A DNA stretch of 14,970 bases from the NCBI GenBank assembly GCA_041485845.1, contig JBGPKH010000161.1, positions 1-14,970 on the forward strand, in the 5' to 3' direction. The DNA is from OMOG01 sp041485845. GTDB taxonomy: Bacteria > Acidobacteriota > Terriglobia > Bryobacterales > Bryobacteraceae. Made by a program: the position numbers and the translations under genes. This document shows, one piece after another, positions 5,995 to 14,970 of this stretch (its first letter is position 1; each line of letters begins with the position of its first letter). The notes below the pieces were generated by a model that worked only from the letters and a program-made list of their open reading frames with translations, had not been told where the DNA came from and ran no database searches.

Positions 5995-8426
5995 TGGTGT
6001 TATCCGCCGATCTCCGTTCTGCGTGGCGATCAGTCGCACGTTCTCCCGGATCAACTCTAATCGTTGCAACGATCTTGGCGTTGGGTGTTGGGGCGAATAC
6101 CGCTGTCCTGACCCTGGTGAACGCCGTCGTTTGGAAACAGTTGCCATTCCGTGACCCGCAGCGGCTGGTCTCCGTCTGGTCGCGACGATCGGATCGCGAT
6201 AAGGCGCCTCTATCCATTCCGGATTTTCAAGATTTCCGCGCCTCAGCGTCGCTTGACGATATTGCCGCCTTTGCCTTATGGGGCGCCAATCTCGGCGGCG
6301 AGGGAGAACCCGAGCGTCTTCAGGGCGTGCGGAGCACGGCGAACGTATTTCGGGTGCTGGGAGTCGATGCTTTTCGCGGCCGCACGCTGGCGCCCGAGGA
6401 CGACTCTCCCGGCAACCAGCGCGTCGTCGTCCTAAGCCACGGGTTCTGGCAGCGCCGTTTCGGCGCCGATCCCGGCCTAATCGGGAAAACGCTCTCGCTG
6501 AATGGAGACAGTTATATGGTCGTCGGCGTTCTGCCACGCGAATTTTTCTTTCTGGGACGCCAGGCGGATTTCGTTGTGCCGCTGGTCCCGATGACAGATC
6601 CGCGGCGTCTCGACCGCGGGGACCACTTTCTGTCCGGGGTGGGTCGCCTCAAAGGGAATGCCGCGCTTCGTCTCGCGGAGGAGCGGATGACGAGTATTGC
6701 GCAGCAACTTCAGAGAAAGTATCCCTCGACGAATGCAAAGAACACCGGGGTGCGTTTAGTTGATCTCAGTCAGGAGGTCGTCGGCGACTTTCGAAGCTGG
6801 CTCTTCGTTCTAGCGGGAGCGGCTGGCGTATTACTATTGATGACGTGCTCCAGTCTCGCGAACCTTTCACTAACACTCGCCTCGGAACGCCAGCACGAGC
6901 TTGCGATCCGGATGTCGCTCGGTGCGGGGCGCGCGGCGTTGTTACGGCAACTCCTCAGCGAAAGCGTGCTGAAGTCGCTTTTCGGCGGAGCCCTGGCGAT
7001 CGCTATTGCCTTCGGGGGAGTTCGCCTGCTTGTGCTATTAAGTCCCGCGGCTTTGCCGCGACTCAACGAAGTCCAAATAGATGGGCGCAGCCTCACTCTC
7101 AATATGACATTGGCCATTCTGTCGGGTGTACTGATCGGGTTATTGCCGGCGATGCGCCTCTCCCGATGCGAACTTGCTCATGAGATCAGAGCCGGGTCTC
7201 GCAGTGTTACGGACGCGGGGGCCGGCCTCTGGATGCGCGGCGTTCTTTCCGGCGCGCAGATCGCGTTTTCACTGATGCTGCTCATCAGCGCTGGTCTGCT
7301 GCTGCGCAGTTTTCTGCGCCTGCAGACCGTGCACCCCGGCTTTGAGCCTTCCAGAGCACTGGTTATGCGCCTTGCTTTGATGCAACCGTCCTTTCCAACG
7401 CCCGACACGATCGCGATTTTTTGTTCCGAATTGCAGCGGCGCGTGCAAGCGCTTCCCGGCGTGAGTGCGGCGGGCGCGGTTTCGATCCTGCCCATGAGCG
7501 GGCTCCTCGGGCGCGCGGATTTTACGGTGAATGGCAGCCCGCCACGCTCCGTAGAGGATACGCCAAGCGCGAACTATCGCATTGCCGGTCCGGGGTACTT
7601 CAGCGCCATGAAAATTCAGGTTATCAACGGCCGTGACTTTACTGAAACGGATACCGCGCATTCTTTGAGGGTGGCCGTAGTCAATGAAACCCTCGCCAAG
7701 CGGCTCCTGCGCGGAGTGTCGGAAGCGCTCGGCGCTCATTTGCGCATCGAGGGCTTCGGCAGCGGTGAAGTTGAAATCGTGGGGGTAGTCGCGGACGTCA
7801 GACAAGTCGGCCTCGCCGATGAGCCCGGCCCGGACCTCTACCTTCCGTATACGCAAGCTCCGCCTGGCGCGCTCAGGATACTGCGGAACAATATGTTTTG
7901 GGTCATCCGATCCGGCCAAGAACCGTCAAGCCTCTCCGGCGCAGCGCGTCGCGCCGTCTACAGCATGAATAAGGATGTCGCGGTGTCCAGCACGATGGAA
8001 CTGTCGCAATACGTCGGCGCATCGATTGCACTCAGGAGGTTTAATCTTTTCTTGCTGGCGGCGTTTGCGGCGTCCGCGATGCTGATGGCGGTCGTTGCGG
8101 TGTACGGCGTGGTTTCACATGCGGTCGCGCGCCGCACGCGCGAGATGGGGCTTCGGATCGCGTTGGGTGCGCAACCCATCGATGTGCTGAAGCTGGTGGT
8201 CGGCCAGGGGCTGATCTTGATGCTCTGCGGAGTGGGAGTCGGGCTGGCTGCCAGCATGGGTGCCACTCGGTTTCTTTCGGGCCTGCTCTATCAGACGAAG
8301 CCCTTCGACTGGATGGTTTTTGCGAGTGCTTCCGGACTGCTGGTCGTGACCGGACTCCTGGCGTCGTATATTCCGGCTAATCGAGCGACACGCGTGGATC
8401 CTTTGGTGGCATTGCGACAGGAGTAG
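5994..8426 (+). CDS. FtsX-like/MacB-type ABC permease (ADOP-type orphan permease)
   Basis: An 810-residue inner-membrane protein. A first membrane segment (about 20-45, with LALGVGANTAVLTLVNAV) is followed by a MacB-like periplasmic core (about 50-260). Next comes a first FtsX permease block (about 268-390, with NLSLTLASERQHELAIRMSLGA), another membrane segment (about 415-440), a second periplasmic region, and a second FtsX block (about 682-803, with RRTREMGLRIALGA). It ends in the family-typical VDPLVALRQE. The duplicated layout without an ATPase gene is typical of acidobacterial orphan permeases; the transported substrate is unknown. The start fits the family's N-terminus (DLRSAWRSVARSPGS). 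No Shine-Dalgarno precedes it, and only 47 bp separate it from the divergent chrB. The full-length frame has no lesions. Confidence 0.9.
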   Translation: MVLSADLRSAWRSVARSPGSTLIVATILALGVGANTAVLTLVNAVVWKQLPFRDPQRLVSVWSRRSDRDKAPLSIPDFQDFRASASLDDIAAFALWGANLGGEGEPERLQGVRSTANVFRVLGVDAFRGRTLAPEDDSPGNQRVVVLSHGFWQRRFGADPGLIGKTLSLNGDSYMVVGVLPREFFFLGRQADFVVPLVPMTDPRRLDRGDHFLSGVGRLKGNAALRLAEERMTSIAQQLQRKYPSTNAKNTGVRLVDLSQEVVGDFRSWLFVLAGAAGVLLLMTCSSLANLSLTLASERQHELAIRMSLGAGRAALLRQLLSESVLKSLFGGALAIAIAFGGVRLLVLLSPAALPRLNEVQIDGRSLTLNMTLAILSGVLIGLLPAMRLSRCELAHEIRAGSRSVTDAGAGLWMRGVLSGAQIAFSLMLLISAGLLLRSFLRLQTVHPGFEPSRALVMRLALMQPSFPTPDTIAIFCSELQRRVQALPGVSAAGAVSILPMSGLLGRADFTVNGSPPRSVEDTPSANYRIAGPGYFSAMKIQVINGRDFTETDTAHSLRVAVVNETLAKRLLRGVSEALGAHLRIEGFGSGEVEIVGVVADVRQVGLADEPGPDLYLPYTQAPPGALRILRNNMFWVIRSGQEPSSLSGAARRAVYSMNKDVAVSSTMELSQYVGASIALRRFNLFLLAAFAASAMLMAVVAVYGVVSHAVARRTREMGLRIALGAQPIDVLKLVVGQGLILMLCGVGVGLAASMGATRFLSGLLYQTKPFDWMVFASASGLLVVTGLLASYIPANRATRVDPLVALRQE

Positions 8427-8479
8427 CAGCGCGATGCCCCCGAACGCGATGGGTTGTCTCTTTGGGGATCATGATGCGC

Positions 8480-9120
8480 TGCGAAATTGTCGAAAGTTTT
8501 GGAGAAGCGGCCGTCCGCGTACCAGCCGCGATAGTAGAGCACGACACCGGCAGCAGAGGAACTCCGATCCGACCCGCCGGATGGTGGAAACGGGGTCGCG
8601 CTGGGCTTCAGCCGCGAGTCGCGCTTGCCGGCGGCCGAGCCGACAAGAATCTGCTTCAAGACGGCAGCGATTGATGGATCTCAAATCGAAATGGGGGCTG
8701 GTTTCGGCCGACGGCCCCGCAGGTCGAGGTACATGCCGCGATATGGCGAGCAGATTCGTCGGTCGGAGGGTCGCCTTGGCCGCAAAGTACGACGACGGCC
8801 ATTCGGTCGTCCGTATGGCGGATCAGGGCGGCACTTGACCCGGGTCCCGAATTTGTATTTGGTGCGCTGACCGTTCTTCAGGATCGCCGCCACGGGCATT
8901 TGGTTCACGGTATCGTTTCAAAATTGCGGTCATTGTGATGAGTGGCGTCCCACTTGATCAAAGCAGCGGCAGCGGATACGACGTTGCCAGAGCCGAACAA
9001 ATTCGAGGAGCTGATGGACTCGCCATTCACAAGCGCCCTTTCACCTCGCCGCAATGCGGAGCGCGCTCCGGCGGCTTGAGCGGCGACAAGGGCGGTGAAT
9101 CTCAGTCTGGAATTCCCCTT
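8480..9120 (-). pseudogene. Decayed C-terminal part of a beta-lactamase-family serine hydrolase
   Basis: No single frame is long, but reading the minus strand across frames gives ordered pieces typical of the C-terminal half of beta-lactamase-related serine hydrolases. SNLFGSGNVVSAAAALIKWD (about 9005-8946) is followed by a TGA at 8905-8907. Then come ILKNGQRTKYKFG in another frame, SSAALIRHTDDRMAVVVLCG (about 8840-8781) with DESARHIAA, then MYLDLRGRRPKPAPI, AAVLKQIL and YYRGWYADGRFSKTF near 8490-8535. The N-terminal half with the catalytic SxxK is absent. The segment that would carry the conserved His/Gly motif between KYKFG and SSAAL is deleted. At least three frame changes and two stops show it is dead. 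It fills the 720-bp gap between the convergent permeases; nothing else was seen there. Confidence 0.62.
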
Positions 9121-9146
9121 GGGGAAAGTACTATGCCGCGTTGGCT

Positions 9147-11558
<2,412 letters not shown>

Positions 11559-11625
11559 CAATCTGCAATACCCGCTGATTAGAGAAAGGTTACGAAAAAC
11601 TTGCTACCTGTGCCGTTTCCAGTAC

Positions 11626-11637
11626 AGAGCTAGCTCT
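11626..11637. repeat. Perfect 12-bp palindrome upstream of the second permease
   Basis: AGAGCTAGCTCT lies about 70 bp upstream of the minus-strand permease start, in the 288-bp interval between it and the AraC gene. The position suits an operator, but no regulator can be named. Otherwise the interval shows no supported gene; a 27-codon frame starting MKKGYPDSSNDHSS is probably fortuitous. Confidence 0.35.
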
Positions 11638-11846
11638 CTTAGGCGCCGGGCTTTACAGTTACGGGATCGGGTGAGAAGGGCGAGCTGTGGTCATTCGAGC
11701 TGTCGGGATATCCCTTTTTCATCTGCGTTGCATCTTGCCGCAATATCGATCGACCCGGCACCGTCCGCATCCGCTTTTCAGAGCTTTTCTGAACGCCGCC
11801 GACAGCAATGCAAAGCGTGGGACGCCGGAATCGCGGCGCTGTTGAT

Positions 11847-12677
11847 TCATTGTCGAGAGCGGGTGCGCAGGGCGTCGCGATATTCTGTTGGCGTGATGCC
11901 GACCACGCGCTTGAAAGCCGCACAGAAATGACTTTGCGCGGAGAAGCCGGCCTGCAGCGCAATCTGGGCGAGAGGAGTGTCCGCATCGGTTAAGTCCCGA
12001 CAGGCAGCTTCGATCCGAAGGCGCCGCACGTATTCACCCAGACTGCACCCGTGATGTCGTCGAAACACGCGCGCGACATGGACCGGGTGCATGTCAACGT
12101 CCTCGGCAAGAGCCGCGACGGACAATTTTCCACGGAAGTCCGCATGCAGTTTTTCTTTCAGCACCTTAAGCCACCCGGGGGGCATCTGCGCGCCCGGCTC
12201 GCGAGAGAACTGTCGGGCGGCCTCTCCGAAGAATTCGAGCAGCAATCCCTCCATAGCGAGGGCCGAGGATAAGTCTCCAATCTCAAACTCGCCGTAAATC
12301 CGGCGCGCCAGCGCTGACAGGTTTCCCTGATCCAACGACACAGTGTGTTCGAACATCGACGACAGTTCTTGCAGCCGCCGAAAGCGGCCGTGGGCGAGGG
12401 CGACGATAAGGCACCGCGCGCCTGAGCGGCCATAAAGATTTACATGAGGCTCACCCGGCGGCCTAAGGAGGATATGGCCTGGCAGGCACCGGAGCCGGCG
12501 CCGCTCAACGTTTTCTTCGAATGATCCCCGGAGGAGGAAAACCCACGCCGCGTAATCATGTACATGCCGCGGGATCGATTGAAGCGGGGCGTGAGCCGTC
12601 TCGTAAACGGCGAAGCCGTCGAGATCGACTCGCCTCCGGATGCTGCCAAACGTTGACGAAACCTGTGTATCGCTCAT
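11847..12677 (-). CDS. AraC-family transcriptional regulator
   Basis: A 276-residue cytoplasmic DNA-binding protein. The N-terminal cupin-like sensor domain (about 20-95) has metal- or ligand-type histidines at 38, 40 (RHVHDYAAW) and 78 (GEPHVN). The C-terminal AraC domain (about 170-270) carries two helix-turn-helix units: LSVAALAEDVDMHPVHVARVF (the first four turns around 185-206) and PLAQIALQAGFSAQSHFCAAF (about 235-255), followed by the conserved GITPTEYRDAL. The ATG at 12677 is preceded by GAGGAGG 11 nt upstream. It is divergent from the decarboxylase-LysE pair across a 153-bp gap, the usual layout for a regulator controlling the neighbouring operon, probably in response to a small ligand bound by the cupin domain. 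It might also influence the permease downstream of it. Confidence 0.88.
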   Translation of the reverse strand: MSDTQVSSTFGSIRRRVDLDGFAVYETAHAPLQSIPRHVHDYAAWVFLLRGSFEENVERRRLRCLPGHILLRPPGEPHVNLYGRSGARCLIVALAHGRFRRLQELSSMFEHTVSLDQGNLSALARRIYGEFEIGDLSSALAMEGLLLEFFGEAARQFSREPGAQMPPGWLKVLKEKLHADFRGKLSVAALAEDVDMHPVHVARVFRRHHGCSLGEYVRRLRIEAACRDLTDADTPLAQIALQAGFSAQSHFCAAFKRVVGITPTEYRDALRTRSRQ

Positions 12678-12818
12678 AGGGCGGCGCGCCTCCTCGAAGT
12701 CTCAAGTTTAGATCATGGGTCGGAAGCCATCTCGCGGCAGCCGATGCCGCCGCGCACGCAAAAGTTGGAAATTTGACACGAGGTTGCTTTTGTTGAAGAC
12801 GTCTGCGGCCACAGGTTT

Positions 12819-12824
12819 TATACT
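12819..12824 (+). promoter_or_regulatory. Candidate -10 element of the decarboxylase operon
   Basis: TATACT (one mismatch to consensus) lies 6 bp before the GTG at 12831, so transcription would begin at about the start codon and the message would be leaderless. No good -35 stands at 17 bp, which is common for promoters needing an activator such as the divergent AraC protein. A consensus TTGACA at 12773-12778 is too far away to pair with it. Confidence 0.35.
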
Positions 12825-12830
12825 TCAGCA

Positions 12831-14261
12831 GTGATGACAGCAATGGCGCGGGACGCCCTGGAACTCGCATTCCGGCACGCTATCGGCTACCTCGACGGGC
12901 TGGACGGCAGCCCCGCCGCGCGGGTCGACCTCGGCCCGGAGCTGCTCCGTAAGCGGTTGGCCAAGTCGTTGTGCGAGGGCGTGGCGCCGCCGCAGGTTGT
13001 CCGGGAACTCATTGACGATGCGCAGAAAGGGCTGCTCGGTTCGGCGGGCGGGAGATTCTTTGGCTGGGTCAGGGGTGGTTGTCTGACCGCGGCCCTGGCG
13101 GCCGACTGGCTGAACTCTGTCTGGGACCAGAATGCGGCGCTCTATACCACGGCTCCCGCCGCCGCGATCGTCGAGGAGGTCGTCGGCGAGTGGCTCAAGG
13201 AAGTCCTCCATATCTCCGCAAGAGCTAGCTTCGCACTTGTGACGGGGTGTCAGATGGCCCATGTCACCTGCCTCGCCGCCGCGCGTCACGCGCTGCTCGC
13301 CGAGCACGGACAGGATGTGGAACGGGACGGCCTATTCGATGTTCCGCCGCTGCGAATTCTCTCCAGCGAGGAGCGCCATGCATCGCTCGATCGCGCGGTG
13401 CGGCTGTTGGGGCTCGGCAGTCGTCACATCGTTGATTTGGCTGTGGATCGGGATGGCCGCTTGAGCCAGGCGGCGCTGGAACGGGCGCTGCAGGACAACG
13501 GCAAGCAGCCGAGCATTGTTGTGCTCCGGGCGGGCGATGTCAATACGGGCGCGTTCGATGATTTTCGCGCTCTGGTGCCAGTGGCGCAGAGATATGGCGC
13601 CTGGGTCCATTTGGACGGAGCCTTTGGGCTTTGGGTCGCTTCCAGCACGCGGTACCGGGATTTGCTGGAGGGAGCGGACGGTGCCGATTCATGGGCCGCC
13701 GACGGCCACAAATGGCTTAATGTGCCGTATGACTGCGGTTATGCGTTCGTCGCCAAGGCTGAAGCCCATCGGGCTTCGATGTCTCATCGGGCTCCGTATG
13801 TAACTCCCAGCCTGCACGCGCGGGATGAGATCGACTGGAACCCGGAGTGGTCCCGGCGCGCGCGCGGCTTTGGCACTTACGCGGCTCTTCGCCAGCTAGG
13901 TTTGCCCGGAATAGCCGAGCTGGTAGAGCGCTGTTGCGGCCACGCAGAGTCCCTGGTGGCGCAAATCGGGGCCCTCGAAGGAGCGGAAATAGTCTGGAAG
14001 CCGGTGATCAACCAGGGCATGGTCCGCTTTCTCGCCCATGGCGCACACGCAACAGGCACGGCTGACGATCGCTGGACGGAAGAAGTGATTCGCAGGATCG
14101 CCCTGACCGGCGAGGCCTTCTTCAGCGGCACGACATGGCGCGGGCGGCGGGTTATGCGAATCAGCGTGTGCAATTGGCAGACCGGCGAAAACGATGTATC
14201 CAGAGCAGTGCGCGCGGTTGCTTCCGTGCTTGCGAACTTGGAAAGTGAGGTTAAGCCGTGA
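12831..14261 (+). CDS. PLP-dependent group II amino-acid decarboxylase
   Basis: A 476-residue cytoplasmic fold-type I enzyme that probably removes the alpha-carboxyl group from an amino acid to give an amine. Numbered from the GTG: N-terminal helices, a substrate/cofactor region around FFGWVRGG and NSVWDQNAALYTTAPAA (77-111), the ring-stacking His in SSEERHASLDRA (183), D262 in VHLDGAFG (pairs with the pyridine nitrogen), and the Schiff-base lysine K294 in SWAADGHKWLNVPYDCGY. Length and motif order match the aromatic-amino-acid/glutamate decarboxylase family; the substrate cannot be told from sequence. Possible starts are GTG 12831, ATG 12834 and ATG 12843; none has a Shine-Dalgarno. It is the first gene of an operon with a LysE-type exporter, divergent from the AraC gene. 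A related non-decarboxylating PLP lyase or aminotransferase-like activity is possible. Confidence 0.87.
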   Translation: MMTAMARDALELAFRHAIGYLDGLDGSPAARVDLGPELLRKRLAKSLCEGVAPPQVVRELIDDAQKGLLGSAGGRFFGWVRGGCLTAALAADWLNSVWDQNAALYTTAPAAAIVEEVVGEWLKEVLHISARASFALVTGCQMAHVTCLAAARHALLAEHGQDVERDGLFDVPPLRILSSEERHASLDRAVRLLGLGSRHIVDLAVDRDGRLSQAALERALQDNGKQPSIVVLRAGDVNTGAFDDFRALVPVAQRYGAWVHLDGAFGLWVASSTRYRDLLEGADGADSWAADGHKWLNVPYDCGYAFVAKAEAHRASMSHRAPYVTPSLHARDEIDWNPEWSRRARGFGTYAALRQLGLPGIAELVERCCGHAESLVAQIGALEGAEIVWKPVINQGMVRFLAHGAHATGTADDRWTEEVIRRIALTGEAFFSGTTWRGRRVMRISVCNWQTGENDVSRAVRAVASVLANLESEVKP

Positions 14262-14914
14262 CCACCGGGGAAGCCCTGATTATTTTTTCAATGGCGGCGG
14301 GTCTGCTGACCATCACGCCCGGACTCGATACGGCACTGGTGGTGCGAACGTCGGCGGTAGAAGGCCGCGCGCGCGCGATGGCGGCGGGCGTAGGGATTTG
14401 CCTGGGCTGCTTCATGTGGGGACTGGCGGCTTCGGCGGGCCTGGGTGCGCTGCTTTCCAAATCGCGCGCCGCATACAGCATCCTGCGCGTCATCGGTGCC
14501 TGTTATCTCGTATTCCTCGGGATAAAGATGTTTCGCGCTGCGGGGGCCTACCCCTTCGCGGAAACATCTGGCGGGCCTCTGGCATCCGAGCCTGATCCCT
14601 TGAGCGACCAGTCTTACCGATGGTTCATACGCGGGTTCTGCACGAATATTCTGAACCCCAAAGTGGGGATCTTCTACGTGACGTTTCTGCCGCAGTTTGT
14701 GCCTGCGGGGGCGAATGTCCTCAGCTTCAGCATGTTGCTGACCGCTATACATGCCTGCGAGGGATTCGTCTGGTTTTACATATTGACAGCAGCGACAAAT
14801 CTTTTTTCGAAGTGGCTGCACCGACCTCGTGTGGTGAAGGCGCTGGATCGAGCAACCGGGTCGGTGTTGGTCGGGTTCGGCGTGGGGCTCATCCCTCTGT
14901 GCCAAGATCAGTGA
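14258..14914 (+). CDS. LysE/RhtB-family amino-acid or metabolite exporter
   Basis: A 218-residue integral inner-membrane protein with about six hydrophobic segments. It has the family's N-terminal signature GLLTITPGLDTALVVRTSAV (about 15-34), the first-third segment GVGICLGCFMWGLAASAGLGA, and the mid-protein NPKVGIFYVTFLPQFVPAG (about 145-163). The GTG start overlaps the decarboxylase stop by 4 nt (GTGA), so the two are translationally coupled. The protein likely exports the decarboxylase product, its substrate or a derivative. It is a close paralogue of the broken exporter at 1292-2268: the signature regions differ at only a few residues, and the DNA there also looks similar. It is intact and so could cover for the lost copy. 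Confidence 0.88.
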   Translation: MTTGEALIIFSMAAGLLTITPGLDTALVVRTSAVEGRARAMAAGVGICLGCFMWGLAASAGLGALLSKSRAAYSILRVIGACYLVFLGIKMFRAAGAYPFAETSGGPLASEPDPLSDQSYRWFIRGFCTNILNPKVGIFYVTFLPQFVPAGANVLSFSMLLTAIHACEGFVWFYILTAATNLFSKWLHRPRVVKALDRATGSVLVGFGVGLIPLCQDQ

Positions 14915-14964
14915 GACGCCTTCCCGGTCGGAGTTTACTGTAGTGGGCGGAGAAGGAAATCCTC

Positions 14965-14970
14965 ATGAAG
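14965..14970 (+). CDS. Start of a further gene cut by the window edge
   Basis: ATGAAG at the very end is preceded by AGAAGGAA (14951-14958) at a suitable distance, so a plus-strand gene probably begins here, 50 bp after the exporter. Only two codons are visible, so nothing can be said about the product. Confidence 0.35.

Noticed and set aside
5947..6537. Upstream extension of the chrB open frame (minus strand)
   Set aside because: It is antisense to the permease gene, has low-complexity Arg-rich composition, and the ChrB family starts at MNHQRWLLLL (5946).
11639..11986. 115-codon minus-strand frame at the end of the AraC gene
   Set aside because: Mostly overlaps the AraC helix-turn-helix region in another frame; the unique 3' part has no recognisable family.
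12773..12778. TTGACA as a -35 box for the decarboxylase
   Set aside because: There is no acceptable -10 at 16-19 bp, and the TATACT at 12819 is 40 bp away.

Overview
The window looks like a high-GC chromosome of a soil-type bacterium, most likely an Acidobacteriota member (Solibacter/Bryobacter-like). The main reason is two complete copies of the MacB/FtsX-like 'orphan' permease of about 800 residues that is characteristically multiplied in that phylum (ADOP-type). Related permeases occur in other phyla, so the taxonomic call is an inference. No tRNA, rRNA or CRISPR array was seen.

Left part (1-5946): nearly everything lies on the minus strand. Reading in the direction of transcription, a chromate-resistance-type chrB (5946 to 4990) leads a tight cluster. 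It is followed by a Tat-exported HisC-like aminotransferase (4968 to 3869), a secreted M20 metallopeptidase (3868 to 2361) and a LysE-family exporter (2268 to 1292). A separate putative lipoprotein gene follows (1100 to 324). Only chrB is intact. The aminotransferase has an in-frame TAG and a 1-nt deletion. The peptidase has a 1-nt deletion that removes its C-terminal metal-binding His. lysE is split by a 314-bp non-autonomous transposable element with perfect 13-bp terminal inverted repeats and a 9-bp target duplication (1517-1848); removing the element and one repeat copy restores the exporter frame exactly.

Middle (5994-11558): two FtsX-like permeases converge, one on plus (5994-8426) and one on minus (9147-11558). 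Neither has an ABC ATPase gene beside it. The roughly 720 bp between them contain the multiply frameshifted remains of the C-terminal part of a beta-lactamase-family serine hydrolase on the minus strand.

Right part (11847-14970): an AraC-family regulator (minus) is divergent from a PLP-dependent group II decarboxylase. The decarboxylase overlaps by 4 nt an intact second LysE-family exporter, a close paralogue of the broken one on the left. This looks like a regulated 'make it and export it' module for a decarboxylated or related amino compound. A further gene seems to begin in the last few bases.

Several first-in-transcript genes (chrB, the plus-strand permease, the decarboxylase) have no Shine-Dalgarno sequence and have -10-like elements very close to the start codon. 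Internal genes rely on a strong Shine-Dalgarno (aminotransferase) or on stop/start coupling (peptidase, right LysE).
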